A DNA stretch of 64,000 nt from Azospirillum sp. CAG:239 (GCA_000436375.1 FR885511.1:137284-201283), one strand, 5' to 3'. Shown: positions 44,209 to 52,983, counted from the stretch's first letter. Notes: generated by a model from the sequence alone, not told the origin. Translations and numbers: made by a program.

Positions 44209-45784
44209 TATTTTTCCTCTTGCGTTTTAACATTTTCAGAATTTCGCTGATGTCCAGCACCCGAGTCAGTTTAGCGAAGAGCAGAAAACTTGCAAGCCCC
44301 AAAATGCCCAACAGCCCTAAAACGGCGATTTTAGGCAGAACGGGGAAAGCCAGCCAGTTGCCGAAACCGAAATTGATGCCGGTCTGAATACCAAGCATTA
44401 TAATGCCCATCAGCAGCGAAGACAAGGCAATCAGCAGGATTTTTTTGACAAGTTCGGGCGAAAACCGCCAATAAGCGCGTTTTTTGAGACCGCGGACATA
44501 CTGCCAGAGCGAGATGACGGCGGCCAGTGTCGTGGCGGCGGCAATGCCGACGTGACCGAACGGCTTCATCAGCAGCAGGGCAAAAACAATATTGGCAATC
44601 AGTACGACGACAGAATATTTGACGGGCGTTTTGGTGTCGCCGCGGGCAAAGAAATTGGGGGCCAGCGCTTTGACGACGACATAAAGCGGCAGTCCGACGG
44701 CATAGGCAATCAGGGCGTTGGCGGTCATAACCGTATCATGCGCGCCGAATTTGCCGTGCTGGAAGAGAATGTTAATAATCGGCTCGGCGAGGATAACCAG
44801 CATGACTGCCGCGGGCAGCGAAAGCAGGATGCCGTATTCGACGGCTTTGTCCTGTGTGCGGCGGGCTTCTTCATTGTCGCCGGTTTTGAGCTGGCGGGAA
44901 AGAATAGGCAGCAATGCGACGCCGATGGCGGCGCCGACGACGCCGAGCGGCAGCTGCTGCATGCGGTTTGCATAATAAAGCCAGGATATGGCGCCAGTGC
45001 CGACCAGCGAAACCAGAACCGTGTCGACAAACATGTTAATCTGATAGACGCCGGCGCCGAGCATCCCGGGAGCGATGCGGCGAAACAGCGTTTTGATTTC
45101 GGGGTCGCGAACCAGCCGGCCGATGTTGAAATGGGGGCGGACAAACACGCCTTCGCGCCGCAGAAACCAGCTTAGCCAGAGGATTTCGAGAAAGCCGGCA
45201 ACCGTGACGCCGACAGCGATGCCGTGGGCTGGCGAAATGCCGAAAGGAGCGAACAGAAAAGCCGAAACCGCCATCATCAGGTTCAGAATAACCGGCGACG
45301 CGGCCGGCGCGGCAAAGCGTCCCAGCGAATTCAGAATCCCGGACTGAAAAGAAACGATGGAAACAAACAGCAGAAAGGGGAAGGTTATGCGGGACAGGAC
45401 AACCGCCAGTTCAACCTTGCCGCCGCTTTCGGCGAATCCTGGCGCTAAAGCGACGACAACCGCCGGCATGAAAATTTCCATCAGTATAATGAACAGAGTC
45501 AGAAAAAATACCAGTACGGAAATGGCTTGTGCGGCGAATCTGATGCCGTTTTCGCGTTCGCCGACCGCCAGTTTCTGCGAGAGCATCGGAACGAAGGCGG
45601 TCGTAAAGGCGCCTTCGCCGAAAAGACTGCGGAAGAAATTGGGGAGTTTGAAGGCGACAAAAAAAGCGTCGGAAACGGCGCCGGCTCCGAGAATGTTGGC
45701 CAAAACCATATCCCGGACAAAACCGGTAATGCGGCTGATGAGCGTGAAGCCTCCGAATGCGGCGATTGATTTGAAAAGTGACAT
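44189..45784 (-). CDS. murJ: Lipid II flippase MurJ
   Basis: MurJ (MOP superfamily) moves lipid II across the inner membrane for peptidoglycan synthesis. The N-terminus MSLFKSIAAFGGFTLISRITGFVRD contains the conserved SRITGFVRD, followed by DAFFVAFKLPNFFRSLFGEGAFTTAFVP. Fourteen hydrophobic segments are expected and the length of 531 aa fits. The C-terminal cytoplasmic tail is basic (LKRKRKNNAKVSV). It heads a four-gene minus-strand operon with DUF2333, nfuA and the Bax-like gene. Confidence 0.97.
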   Translation of the reverse strand: MSLFKSIAAFGGFTLISRITGFVRDMVLANILGAGAVSDAFFVAFKLPNFFRSLFGEGAFTTAFVPMLSQKLAVGERENGIRFAAQAISVLVFFLTLFIILMEIFMPAVVVALAPGFAESGGKVELAVVLSRITFPFLLFVSIVSFQSGILNSLGRFAAPAASPVILNLMMAVSAFLFAPFGISPAHGIAVGVTVAGFLEILWLSWFLRREGVFVRPHFNIGRLVRDPEIKTLFRRIAPGMLGAGVYQINMFVDTVLVSLVGTGAISWLYYANRMQQLPLGVVGAAIGVALLPILSRQLKTGDNEEARRTQDKAVEYGILLSLPAAVMLVILAEPIINILFQHGKFGAHDTVMTANALIAYAVGLPLYVVVKALAPNFFARGDTKTPVKYSVVVLIANIVFALLLMKPFGHVGIAAATTLAAVISLWQYVRGLKKRAYWRFSPELVKKILLIALSSLLMGIIMLGIQTGINFGFGNWLAFPVLPKIAVLGLLGILGLASFLLFAKLTRVLDISEILKMLKRKRKNNAKVSV

Positions 45785-45909
45785 GTTTTTCCGTCGATTT
45801 TTTCTAAAAAACTGTTATTTGTTAAGACAATTTTATTGATTTGCCGGTAGTATATTGTATAAATAGCTAATAATCTATTTATATTGTGCAGTTTCCGACA
45901 AGTTTGTTG

Positions 45910-45938
45910 TTGACAAAACGGGATTATATTGCGATAAT
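45910..45938 (+). promoter_or_regulatory. Near-consensus sigma-70 promoter
   Basis: TTGACA (45910-45915), 17 bases, then GATAAT (45933-45938). A transcript would begin near 45945 and run into the 90-residue gene at 45974. Confidence 0.8.
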
Positions 45939-45973
45939 AGACAAAAATAGCAAGAGAATTTAGGAGAAGTTTT

Positions 45974-46246
45974 ATGGATAATAAAGAACAGAAATTAGAA
46001 ACGGCCAGAGCCAAACTGGACATTAAGAGAATTAAGGACAACAAGGTTTTGGCTGCGAGCAAGGAGCTGGTTGCCGGCGGCGCCGTATCTCTGGCGCAGG
46101 GGCTTGAAAGAGACTATGGAACAAATGTTACGGAATTTTTTAAAGAAGGGGCTGTCAAAAGTTTGCATTCTACATTAGAACGGAACTGGCTTTCTCAGGG
46201 AAAGACGCCATCCGGCTATGTGAAAGACGGTGTTGAGCGTATCTGA
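45974..46246 (+). CDS. Small hypothetical protein, 90 aa
   Basis: Excellent expression signals frame this gene: the promoter at 45910 and AGGAGAAG before ATG 45974. The product is a charged helix-rich protein (DNKEQKLETARAKLDIKRIK) followed by LVAGGAVSLAQGLERDYG and a Lys-rich tail. There is no export signal or known motif. It stands alone between the divergent murJ operon and the convergent typA, and it is closed by a terminator. Strong signals suggest an abundant protein or a well-expressed mRNA. Confidence 0.8.
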   Translation: MDNKEQKLETARAKLDIKRIKDNKVLAASKELVAGGAVSLAQGLERDYGTNVTEFFKEGAVKSLHSTLERNWLSQGKTPSGYVKDGVERI

Positions 46247-46284
46247 ACAATGCGTTGAGATAAAACTTCTTCAGAAAAATTTAT

Positions 46285-46311
46285 GACCCGTGAAACGCGG
46301 GTCTTATTTTT
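46285..46311 (+). terminator. Terminator for the 45974 gene
   Basis: GACCCG and CGGGTC pair around TGAAACG, followed by TTATTTTT. Confidence 0.75.
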
Positions 46312-46319
46312 GCATAAAA

Positions 46320-46349
46320 AACAGCCTGATTTAATCAGGCTGTTTTTGT
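46320..46349 (-). terminator. Terminator for typA
   Basis: AACAGCCTGAT and ATCAGGCTGTT form a perfect 11-bp stem with a TTA loop; T residues follow on both strands, so it can act in either direction. Confidence 0.88.
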
Positions 46350-46360
46350 TTGGTTTTAGC

Positions 46361-48178
46361 TTAAGAGGCCAGGTCCGGTTTGGCGCGTTTGCGGGCAATC
46401 GGATCCAGAATCCGTTTGCGTAGGCGGATGGTTTTCGGCGTGACTTCAAGGAGTTCGTCAGCCTGAATATAAGACAACCCCTGTTCCAGCGTGAGTTTGC
46501 GCGGCGGAACCAAGTCAATCGCCTCGTCCTTGCCGGCAGCACGAATATTGGTAAGCTGTTTGGCTTTGGTCGGGTTGACTTCCAAATCGTTGGATTTGGT
46601 ATGTTCGCCGATTATCATGCCGACATATACCGGAACGCCGGCGTCAATGAACATCGGACCGCGGTCCTGCAGTTTCCAAAGCGAGTAGGCGATGGCGGTG
46701 CCGGCTTCGCTGGAGATAAGCACGCCGTTGCGGCGGGTGTCGATATCGCCTTTGTAAGGTTCGTAAGCATAGAAAATGCGGTTCATGACGCCGGTGCCGC
46801 GCGTATCGGTCAGAAATTCGGAGTGATAGCCGATAAGGCCGCGGGACGGCGCATGGAAAATCAGGCGGACTTTGTTGCCGACCTGCGAGGGAATCATTTC
46901 AATCAGTTCGGCGCGTTTTTGTCCTAGTTTTTCAACAACGACGCCCGAAAACTCCTCGTCAACGTCAACGACGACTTCTTCAACAGGTTCCAGCAACTGT
47001 CCGTTTTCGTCTTTTTTCATCAGAACGCGCGGACGGGAAATGGAAAGTTCGAAACCTTCGCGGCGCATGGTTTCAATCAGAACGCCGAGCTGAAGTTCAC
47101 CGCGTCCGGCGACTTCGAAAGAATCCGTCGAATCGGTTTTGGATATACGCAGGGCGATATTGCCTTCGGCTTCTTTGCAAAGGCGATCCCAAATCATGCG
47201 GGAGGTAACCTTATCGCCTTCGCGTCCGGCCAGCGGCGAATCGTTGACCGAAAAAGTCATGGCCAGGGTCGGCGGGTCAATCGGCTGCGCGTGAATGGCT
47301 TCGGAAACTTCCGGCGCACAGATGGTGTCGGCAACCGTTCCCTTGACGATACCGGCAACGGCAACGATGTCGCCGGCATGAGCTTCGTCTTTGCTGACGC
47401 GGTTGAGACCTTCATAAGCCAGAATTTTGGTAATGCGGGTGCGTTCGACTTCGCCCTGTTCGTTAATGACTTTGACCGAATCATTGACCTTCAGGCTACC
47501 GGAATGTATTTTTCCGGTCAGAATGCGGCCGATGAACTTGTCGGCTTCCAGCGTGGTAGCCAGCATGGAGAAAGGTTTGTCGGGTTCGCAGGCCGGTTCC
47601 GGCACATAAGACAGAATCAGTTCAAACAGCGGGGTAAGGTCTTTCTTTTCGTCGTTCATGTCCTTGACGGCCCAGCCATTGCGCCCCGAAGCATAAAGAA
47701 CCGGGAAGTCGAGCTGTTCGTCATTGGCGTTGAGGCTGACAAACAGGTCAAAGATTTCGTTTAGAACCTCGTCGACGCGGGCGTCGGACTTGTCTGCCTT
47801 ATTGATGACGACAATCGGTTTGAGGCCGACTTTTAAGGCTTTGCCCAGAACGAACTTGGTCTGAGGCATCGGGCCTTCCGACGAATCGACAAGCAGAACG
47901 ACGCCGTCAACCATGGACATGATGCGTTCGACTTCGCCGCCGAAATCCGCGTGGCCCGGGGTGTCGACAATATTAATATGCGTATCTTTCCACTGAACGG
48001 AAGTGCATTTGGATAAAATGGTAATGCCGCGCTCTCTTTCCAGATCGTTGCTGTCCATGACGCAGGTTTCGACTTTCTGGTTTTCGCGGAAGGTGCCGCT
48101 CTGTTTCAGGAGGCCATCAACCAAAGTGGTTTTGCCGTGGTCGACGTGGGCAATAATGGCAATGTTTCTTCTCTTCAT
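46361..48178 (-). CDS. typA: Translational GTPase TypA/BipA
   Basis: TypA is an EF-G-like ribosome-binding GTPase used in stress and cold adaptation and in 50S assembly. G1 is [10 protein letters not shown] at residues 10-19, the switch region has [11 protein letters not shown]3 is [14 protein letters not shown] and G4 is NKADK. Domain V and the family-specific C-terminal domain ([20 protein letters not shown]) are present. Length is 605 aa. A structured leader lies upstream on the minus strand. Confidence 0.98.
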   Translation of the reverse strand: MKRRNIAIIAHVDHGKTTLVDGLLKQSGTFRENQKVETCVMDSNDLERERGITILSKCTSVQWKDTHINIVDTPGHADFGGEVERIMSMVDGVVLLVDSSEGPMPQTKFVLGKALKVGLKPIVVINKADKSDARVDEVLNEIFDLFVSLNANDEQLDFPVLYASGRNGWAVKDMNDEKKDLTPLFELILSYVPEPACEPDKPFSMLATTLEADKFIGRILTGKIHSGSLKVNDSVKVINEQGEVERTRITKILAYEGLNRVSKDEAHAGDIVAVAGIVKGTVADTICAPEVSEAIHAQPIDPPTLAMTFSVNDSPLAGREGDKVTSRMIWDRLCKEAEGNIALRISKTDSTDSFEVAGRGELQLGVLIETMRREGFELSISRPRVLMKKDENGQLLEPVEEVVVDVDEEFSGVVVEKLGQKRAELIEMIPSQVGNKVRLIFHAPSRGLIGYHSEFLTDTRGTGVMNRIFYAYEPYKGDIDTRRNGVLISSEAGTAIAYSLWKLQDRGPMFIDAGVPVYVGMIIGEHTKSNDLEVNPTKAKQLTNIRAAGKDEAIDLVPPRKLTLEQGLSYIQADELLEVTPKTIRLRKRILDPIARKRAKPDLAS

Positions 48179-48183
48179 GTTTT

Positions 48184-48315
48184 TTCTTTCCTAAAAACTT
48201 GTCGTGTCATGGGCTTAACCGCCCATGCCTGCCTTTGTGCACATTGCGGCGCTTCTTTTGACGGAGCCGTTGCGTAAGGAAAAATGTGCACTCAAATTCC
48301 GGCAGTAATTAAATT
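48184..48315 (-). promoter_or_regulatory. Structured 5' leader of typA
   Basis: On the minus strand the 48238-48291 segment is closed by a 9-bp inverted repeat, GTGCACATT with AATGTGCAC, with GC-rich arms inside. A second hairpin, CATGGGC with GCCCATG (48208-48227), lies between it and the ribosome site. The rest of the 320-base gap up to 48499 contains no gene that I can support. Confidence 0.5.
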
Positions 48316-48321
48316 CGCCCT

Positions 48322-48349
48322 ACAATACCGCTTTAAAATTAAAATTCAA
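48322..48349 (-). promoter_or_regulatory. Candidate typA promoter
   Basis: Reading the minus strand, TTGAAT (48349-48344), 16 bases, then TATTGT (48327-48322); four of six positions match at each box. Transcription would start near 48315, just upstream of the leader hairpins. Confidence 0.4.
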
Positions 48350-48498
48350 GATTTTAGTGAAATATCTGATTGAAAAGTTTGTGCAATGATGTTAAATCTT
48401 TGGCGATTTAAAACGTATTTTTCTGAGCCTGGATATTATTCGGCCCGAGAAGCTTGTATTTAGCTGAAATTTTTTATTCACTTAAATATTTTTGCTTT

Positions 48499-48936
48499 AT
48501 GGATTCAATTATTTTTATTGCCGCGGCGGTTTACGCGTGCATCTTGGTTATTTTGGGCGGATACTGCTCATACAGGCGTTTTCGCGAAGTGTTCGGAAAC
48601 GGTTTGTCCGAACGCAGAGACGGCGATTTGTTTGTGCTTCGCAATTATTTCAATGCCGGACTGGTGCCGAAAATGCCAAGAATTGCACTGGTTGAATGTC
48701 TGACGATCTTAGGGTTGTTTTTGTCTTTGACCGCAGTGCCCGACGCCGAGATATTTACCGCCGGCGCCATGCAGTTTGCCGGGGTGCTGGTTCTGTCTCT
48801 GGCAGCTGCATTTCTGTCGGTCAGGGCGGTAATTTTTTTGTCGCAGTTTCTGGTCGACATATGCTGCGTTTTGTTTCTGACAGTTATCGCTGCCGTTCTT
48901 TTAATCGGCTGGCGGCGAATGAGATTTTGGAAATAG
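48499..48936 (+). CDS. Small membrane protein, 145 aa
   Basis: Four hydrophobic segments are visible (IIFIAAAVYACILVILGGYC near the N-terminus, ALVECLTILGLFLSL, AGVLVLSLAAAFLSV, and LVDICCVLFLTVIAAVLLIG) with short polar loops, and a C-terminus ending in basic residues (RRMRFWK). No ribosome site is obvious before ATG 48499. No family recognised. It sits between two minus-strand genes with codon use like the rest of the genome, so it is probably real. Confidence 0.6.
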   Translation: MDSIIFIAAAVYACILVILGGYCSYRRFREVFGNGLSERRDGDLFVLRNYFNAGLVPKMPRIALVECLTILGLFLSLTAVPDAEIFTAGAMQFAGVLVLSLAAAFLSVRAVIFLSQFLVDICCVLFLTVIAAVLLIGWRRMRFWK

Positions 48937-48945
48937 ATGTCGCTG

Positions 48946-48978
48946 TCAAAAAAAGCCCTCTCCTTGGAGAGGGCTTTG
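48946..48978 (-). terminator. Terminator for the adenosine kinase gene
   Basis: AAAGCCCTCTCC and GGAGAGGGCTTT form a perfect 12-bp stem with a two-base spacer; the minus strand then runs into a T-run. It can also stop the plus-strand gene ending at 48936. Confidence 0.88.
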
Positions 48979-48980
48979 GT

Positions 48981-50000
48981 TTAGGCCCTTTTGCCGTATT
49001 GGCGGAGGCGGTTGCGAACAAAGCCGCGCAGCGAAACCTCCGGGCGGGCGCCGTAATGACTGATGATTTCGGCCGCGCAGATGCCGCCAATCATGGCGCA
49101 GGTGCCGAGACTGCGTTCCTGGGTTATGCCGTACAGAAAACCGGCGGCATACAAATCGCCGGCACCGGTCGAATCGACGACGTCGTCGACTTTTTCGGCT
49201 TCGACAAAGATTTTGACGCGGCCGTTGACAACGACCGAACCTTTGGCATTGCGGGTAACGGCGGCGATTTCGACCAGCGGCTTGACCAAATCGAGCGCTT
49301 TGTAGAAGTCGTCTTCGGCAAACAGGGTTTTGAGTTCTTCCTCATTGCCGAAAAGAATGTCGACATGATCTTTTATCAAATTGACGATTTCGTCCTTATT
49401 GCGCAGCAGGCAGGATTTGTCCGACAGGCTGAATGCGACTTTGCGGTCGTGTTTGTGTGCCAGTTCGCAGGCCTTGATGACGGCTTCCTTGGCTGAACCC
49501 TCGTCCCACAGGTAGCCCTCCAGATAGGTGATTTTGGCGGCGCGAATGGTTTCTTCGTCAATGTCGTCGGCGGTCAGACGTTTGGAGGCGCCGAGATAAG
49601 TGAACATGGAGCGTTCGGCGTCCGGCGTAACCAAAACAATGCTGCGGCCGGTGGAGGGGCCTTCGGTCAGCGGCCTGGTAAAGAAATCGATGCCGGCGGC
49701 GCCGATGTTGCGCTGGAATTCCTGTCCGAGTTCGTCGTCATGGACTTTGCCGATGAAAGCGCAGTCGGAGCCCAGCGAGGCGAGGCCGGAAACGGTATTG
49801 GCCGCCGAACCGCCGGAAACCTCGCGTTCGGGAATGAGGTCGGCATAGATTTTGCCGGCGTCGGCCGCTTCGACCAGCGTCATGCCGCCTTTGGGCAGGC
49901 TGCGTTCCCGGAGAAAGCCGTCGCCGACCTTGGCCAGAACGTCGACGATGGCGTTGCCGATGCCGACGACATCATAAAGGGTGGAATCTTTGTTAATCAT
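48981..50000 (-). CDS. PfkB-family kinase, probable adenosine kinase
   Basis: Ribokinase-fold enzyme. The N-terminal GGSAANTVSGLASLG and EVSGGS region binds the sugar, and the C-terminal VDSTGAGDLYAAGFLYG holds the catalytic Asp and anion hole. FLRERSLPKGGMTLVE and DDIDEETIRAAKITYLEGYLW resemble alphaproteobacterial adenosine kinases, which act on adenosine more often than on sugars, giving AMP salvage beside apt further along. Substrate remains an inference. Start ATG 50000; length 339 aa; ended by a strong terminator. Confidence 0.9.
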   Translation of the reverse strand: MINKDSTLYDVVGIGNAIVDVLAKVGDGFLRERSLPKGGMTLVEAADAGKIYADLIPEREVSGGSAANTVSGLASLGSDCAFIGKVHDDELGQEFQRNIGAAGIDFFTRPLTEGPSTGRSIVLVTPDAERSMFTYLGASKRLTADDIDEETIRAAKITYLEGYLWDEGSAKEAVIKACELAHKHDRKVAFSLSDKSCLLRNKDEIVNLIKDHVDILFGNEEELKTLFAEDDFYKALDLVKPLVEIAAVTRNAKGSVVVNGRVKIFVEAEKVDDVVDSTGAGDLYAAGFLYGITQERSLGTCAMIGGICAAEIISHYGARPEVSLRGFVRNRLRQYGKRA

Positions 50001-50072
50001 TTTGTTGTCCTAAATTCAGTTGCTTTTATCCGAGTTTTAATATGCTTTGGGCAAACAGGCAAGGGGGCAAAT

Positions 50073-50104
50073 AAAAAAAGACCTTATAAACAAAGGCCTT
50101 TTTT
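50073..50104 (-). terminator. Terminator for the ferredoxin gene
   Basis: AAAAGACCTT and AAGGCCTTTT pair with one mismatch; T-runs flank on both strands. Confidence 0.7.
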
Positions 50105-50129
50105 CAGAAAATTGCTCCGACTAAACGGA

Positions 50130-50369
50130 TTATTCGTTAGCGTTCGGCCAGTTGGCGGCGTTTTCGGCGTTGAATTTAACCCATTTTTCGTCAGCTTCGT
50201 CATCGGGAGTGATTGCTTCCTGCGGGCATTCGGAAATGCATACGCCGCAGCTGATGCAGGTATCGGGATCGATAACCAGCTGAGTTTCGCCTTCATGGAA
50301 AGCGTCTACCGGGCAAACGTCTACGCAGGATTTGCATTTGACGCAAGCGTCATTAACAACAGAAACCAT
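50130..50369 (-). CDS. Bacterial-type 2[4Fe-4S] ferredoxin
   Basis: A 79-residue electron carrier with two clusters: C9, C12, C15, C19 followed by Pro, and C38, C41, C44, C48 followed by Pro. The first motif is [12 protein letters not shown] and the second [12 protein letters not shown]. The short acidic tail ([20 protein letters not shown]) is longer than in clostridial ferredoxins and typical of the FdxA-like group. AGGAG precedes the ATG. It is transcribed alone between divergent htpG and the adenosine kinase gene. Confidence 0.95.
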   Translation of the reverse strand: MVSVVNDACVKCKSCVDVCPVDAFHEGETQLVIDPDTCISCGVCISECPQEAITPDDEADEKWVKFNAENAANWPNANE

Positions 50370-50473
50370 AATATAACTCCTAATTTAGTTCATTTAAACA
50401 TCGGCTCCAATTTAGCAATTTTATCCTGAAATGCAAGCAAAAAAGACAGGGGGGGATTTTTTTGCCTGGCAAA

Positions 50474-50503
50474 CTTGCGAAACGGCGCGCCGCTTCCCAT
50501 ATA
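50474..50503 (+). promoter_or_regulatory. RpoH (sigma-32)-type promoter for htpG
   Basis: CTTGCG (50474-50479), 16 bases, then CCCATATA (50496-50503). Alphaproteobacterial heat-shock promoters have CTTG at -35 and a C-rich CCATAT-like -10. The start would be about 40 bases before the htpG ATG, consistent with heat-shock control of this chaperone. Confidence 0.65.
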
Positions 50504-50545
50504 TTAGGATAAATCGAAAGAAATATTTTTCGGGAGAAAGAACAA

Positions 50546-52384
50546 ATGAGCGACAAGTTGAATTTTCAGGCCGATGTCAGCAAAATGCTCGATATTGTGG
50601 TCAATTCGCTGTATTCGGAAAAGCAGATTTTTCTGCGCGAACTGATTTCGAATGCCAGCGACGCCTGCGACAAGCTGAAATATATGGCGCTGACGCATCC
50701 GGACATTGCCAGAGAATCCGGAAAAATGAAAATTTGGATTACGCCGGATGCGGAGAAAAACACGCTGACAGTGGCCGACAACGGTATCGGCATGAACCGT
50801 GACGACCTGATTAACCATCTGGGCACGATTGCCAAGTCGGGTACGGCCGATTTTGTGAAAAACGCTTCCGACAACGGTTCGGCGGTAGATTTGATCGGGC
50901 AGTTCGGCGTCGGGTTTTATTCGGCGTTTATGGTGGCCGACAAGGTCGAAATCCTGACCCGGCGCGCCGGCGAAGACAAAGCCTGGTTCTGGGTTTCAAA
51001 CGGCGTGGACGGCTTTGAAATCCGTGAAGCGGAGAAGAAGACCAACGGTACGGAAATCAAGCTGTTTTTGAAACAGGACGAGAGAAACTACACCGACAGC
51101 ATTTATCTGCGGCAGATTATCCGCACCTATTCCGACCACATCAACTATCCGATCGTGCTTTGTCTGGGCAAGGCCGGCGAAGAAACCGTCAACAGCGCTT
51201 CGGCTCTGTGGACGCGCAATAAGGCCGAAATTACTCCGGAACAGTATAAGGAATTTTATCATCACGTTTCCAAAAATTTTGACGAACCCTGGATGACGCT
51301 GCATTTTAAGGCCGAGGGCAGCATTGAGTATACCGGGCTGCTCTATATTCCCGGAACGGCGCCGTATGACCTGTTTCAGCCGGATCGCAAACAGGGGCTG
51401 AAACTTTATGTCAACCGCGTGTTTATTTCCGAAAAGGTTGAGGAACTGCTGCCTTCTTATCTGCGCTTTGTCCGCGGCATTATCGACTCGTCGGATCTGC
51501 CGCTGAACATTTCCCGCGAGATGCTGCAACAGTCGCCGCTGATTGCCAAAATCCGGCAGGGCACGGTTTCCAGAATCCTCAAGGAGCTGAAAAAACGCAG
51601 CAAGGATTATGAGGATTATAAAAAGTTCTGGGACGCTTTCGGCATTGCGTTTAAGGAAGGTATTTACGAGGATTTTGCCAACCGGGAGGAAATTGCCGGC
51701 CTGTCGCGTTTCGTTTCGACCAACGACACCGAGAAGCTGACGTCGCTTGACGATTATATCGGCCGCGCGCAGCCGGAACAGAAGGCGATTTATTACATTA
51801 CCGGCGATGACGTCAAGACGCTGGTCAATAATCCGCAGCTGGAGGCCTTTAAGGAAAAAGGTCTGGAAGTTTTGCTGCTGACCGATCCGATTGACGAGTT
51901 CTGGACACAAACGCTCGGAACATACAAGACTTTTGCCGTTAAGCATGTTTCGCAGGCAGATATTGACCTGTCGTTTAAGCGCGAAGGCCAAAAGGCGGAA
52001 GAGGGTGACCTGAAGAAGCTGACCGATTTGCTCGGCGAAATGTTTAAAAACGAGGTCGGCAAGGTCACGACCACCGACAAACTGACCAAATCTCCGGTCA
52101 GCCTGACGGTCGAGGCCGGGCAGATGAGCATTCATCTTGAGCGGCTGATGCGCAACCATCAGCAACAGACGGCATTTGCCAGCACGCGAATCCTGGAATT
52201 GAATCCGTATCATCCATTGATTATCCGGCTGGCAGAGGCAATGGGCGACGAAGCCCTGAAGCCGAAAGTCGAAGAAGTAGCGCGGCTGCTGCTGGATCAG
52301 GCGAAAATTGCCGAAGGCGAATGTATCAGCGACCCGTCTTTTTACAGCGAGAAGATGAGCGAGTATATTCTCAAATCGTTTTAG
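50546..52384 (+). CDS. htpG: Chaperone HtpG (Hsp90)
   Basis: HtpG is the bacterial Hsp90 ATPase. The GHKL ATP-binding motifs are present: ELISNASDACDKL, DNGIGM at about residue 76, and GQFGVGFYSAFMVADKV. Middle-domain catalytic Arg lies in ISREMLQQSPLIAKIR. The C-terminal dimerisation region ends in EYILKSF. The length, 612 aa, is standard. GGGAGAAAG precedes the ATG, and the promoter is of the heat-shock type. Confidence 0.98.
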   Translation: MSDKLNFQADVSKMLDIVVNSLYSEKQIFLRELISNASDACDKLKYMALTHPDIARESGKMKIWITPDAEKNTLTVADNGIGMNRDDLINHLGTIAKSGTADFVKNASDNGSAVDLIGQFGVGFYSAFMVADKVEILTRRAGEDKAWFWVSNGVDGFEIREAEKKTNGTEIKLFLKQDERNYTDSIYLRQIIRTYSDHINYPIVLCLGKAGEETVNSASALWTRNKAEITPEQYKEFYHHVSKNFDEPWMTLHFKAEGSIEYTGLLYIPGTAPYDLFQPDRKQGLKLYVNRVFISEKVEELLPSYLRFVRGIIDSSDLPLNISREMLQQSPLIAKIRQGTVSRILKELKKRSKDYEDYKKFWDAFGIAFKEGIYEDFANREEIAGLSRFVSTNDTEKLTSLDDYIGRAQPEQKAIYYITGDDVKTLVNNPQLEAFKEKGLEVLLLTDPIDEFWTQTLGTYKTFAVKHVSQADIDLSFKREGQKAEEGDLKKLTDLLGEMFKNEVGKVTTTDKLTKSPVSLTVEAGQMSIHLERLMRNHQQQTAFASTRILELNPYHPLIIRLAEAMGDEALKPKVEEVARLLLDQAKIAEGECISDPSFYSEKMSEYILKSF

Positions 52385-52389
52385 TTTAC

Positions 52390-52414
52390 AAAGTCCCGCT
52401 TCGGCGGGACTTTT
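52390..52414 (+). terminator. Rho-independent terminator after htpG
   Basis: AAGTCCCGC and GCGGGACTT close a TTCG tetraloop, with T residues following. The stable UUCG-type loop is characteristic of strong terminators. Confidence 0.88.
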
Positions 52415-52436
52415 CAGTTTGCCCGGTCGGCAAGTT

Positions 52437-52670
52437 TCAGTCGACCAGTTCTATTTTCATGCGCTTGTTCAATAGAAACGATATATAGTTCAAATGTCCC
52501 AAAAAGCGTATTTCGCCGCTTAAATGTTCTTCAATAAACTTCAGCGGTATTTTACTTTGCGCGCTGAACTCTTCCGGCGTCAGCTTCAATTCCGCCAAAG
52601 CCCGGCGGAAACTTTCGCCGTACTCTGAACGCAATCGCCGTAAATTTTGTTTTCTGATTTTGTTTCCCAT
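52437..52670 (-). CDS. Small HTH-like protein (77 aa)
   Basis: Residues of about 18-60 (FRRALAELKLTPEEFSAQSK, then IPLKFIEEHLSGEI) fit the helix-turn-helix of XRE/Cro-type regulators, where the second helix carries the short turn AQSKIPLKFI. The C-terminus contains a hydrophobic strand (YISFLLNKRMKIELV) suited to dimerisation. AAGGAGG precedes the ATG. A structured RNA with a terminator stands immediately upstream on the same strand, so its expression may depend on read-through. Confidence 0.65.
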   Translation of the reverse strand: MGNKIRKQNLRRLRSEYGESFRRALAELKLTPEEFSAQSKIPLKFIEEHLSGEIRFLGHLNYISFLLNKRMKIELVD

Positions 52671-52696
52671 AACTTCCTCCTTTGCAAGGTTTTGCT

Positions 52697-52872
52697 AAAA
52701 ACAAAACCGCTCCCAAAATGAGAGCGGAGGAGCTTCAAACTGTATAGAGACAGCACGCTTATTCGTCCGCGAAAGCGGCTTATTTCGCGTCATCCTCCAC
52801 AGATGGAGGTTATAATCGGTTCTCTATAAGGAGCTTGAAGGCTCCGCCATAAGTCTAACCATTCTTATGGCA
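52697..52872 (-). ncRNA. Candidate structured RNA or attenuator leader, about 175 nt
   Basis: Read on the minus strand the segment starts with the 8-bp hairpin GCCATAAG/CTTATGGC (52871-52846), then GGAGC/GCTCC (52845-52830). TATAGAGA (52827-52820) can pair with TCTCTATA (52747-52740), and GGAG-CTTCAA (52845-52835) with TTGAAG-CTCC (52736-52727), giving a rod with a bulge. Inside lie CCTCC/GGAGG (52809-52794) and CGCGAAA/TTTCGCG (52789-52768). It ends in CCGCTC/GAGCGG (52727-52707) with TTTTGTTTTT, a terminator. It could be a free sRNA with a 6S-like rod or a cis-acting leader of the downstream 77-aa gene. Identity unknown. Confidence 0.55.
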
Positions 52873-52878
52873 AAACTG

Positions 52879-52906
52879 ATTATAAAAGCAAAAAACTATT
52901 TTGCAA
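52879..52906 (-). promoter_or_regulatory. Promoter for the 52697-52872 RNA
   Basis: On the minus strand TTGCAA (52906-52901), 16 bases, then perfect TATAAT (52884-52879). Transcription would begin near 52872, right at the first hairpin. Confidence 0.6.
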
Positions 52907-52983
52907 TCAGTATTCGGTCATTAAATTGATTTTAATCTTTTGGCGCTATGCTTCCGGCAGAGTAACAAAACAGGAAAATTACA

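Noticed and set aside
42739-44250. A 503-residue plus-strand frame across nfuA and DUF2333
   Set aside because: It spans two real minus-strand genes and shows only shadow composition.
50740-50760. CRISPR-like or rRNA features anywhere in the window
   Set aside because: No regularly spaced repeats and no rRNA segments were seen; the only multi-copy repeats are the truA tandem unit, the tRNA-Gly repeats and the short 54429/54555 pair.
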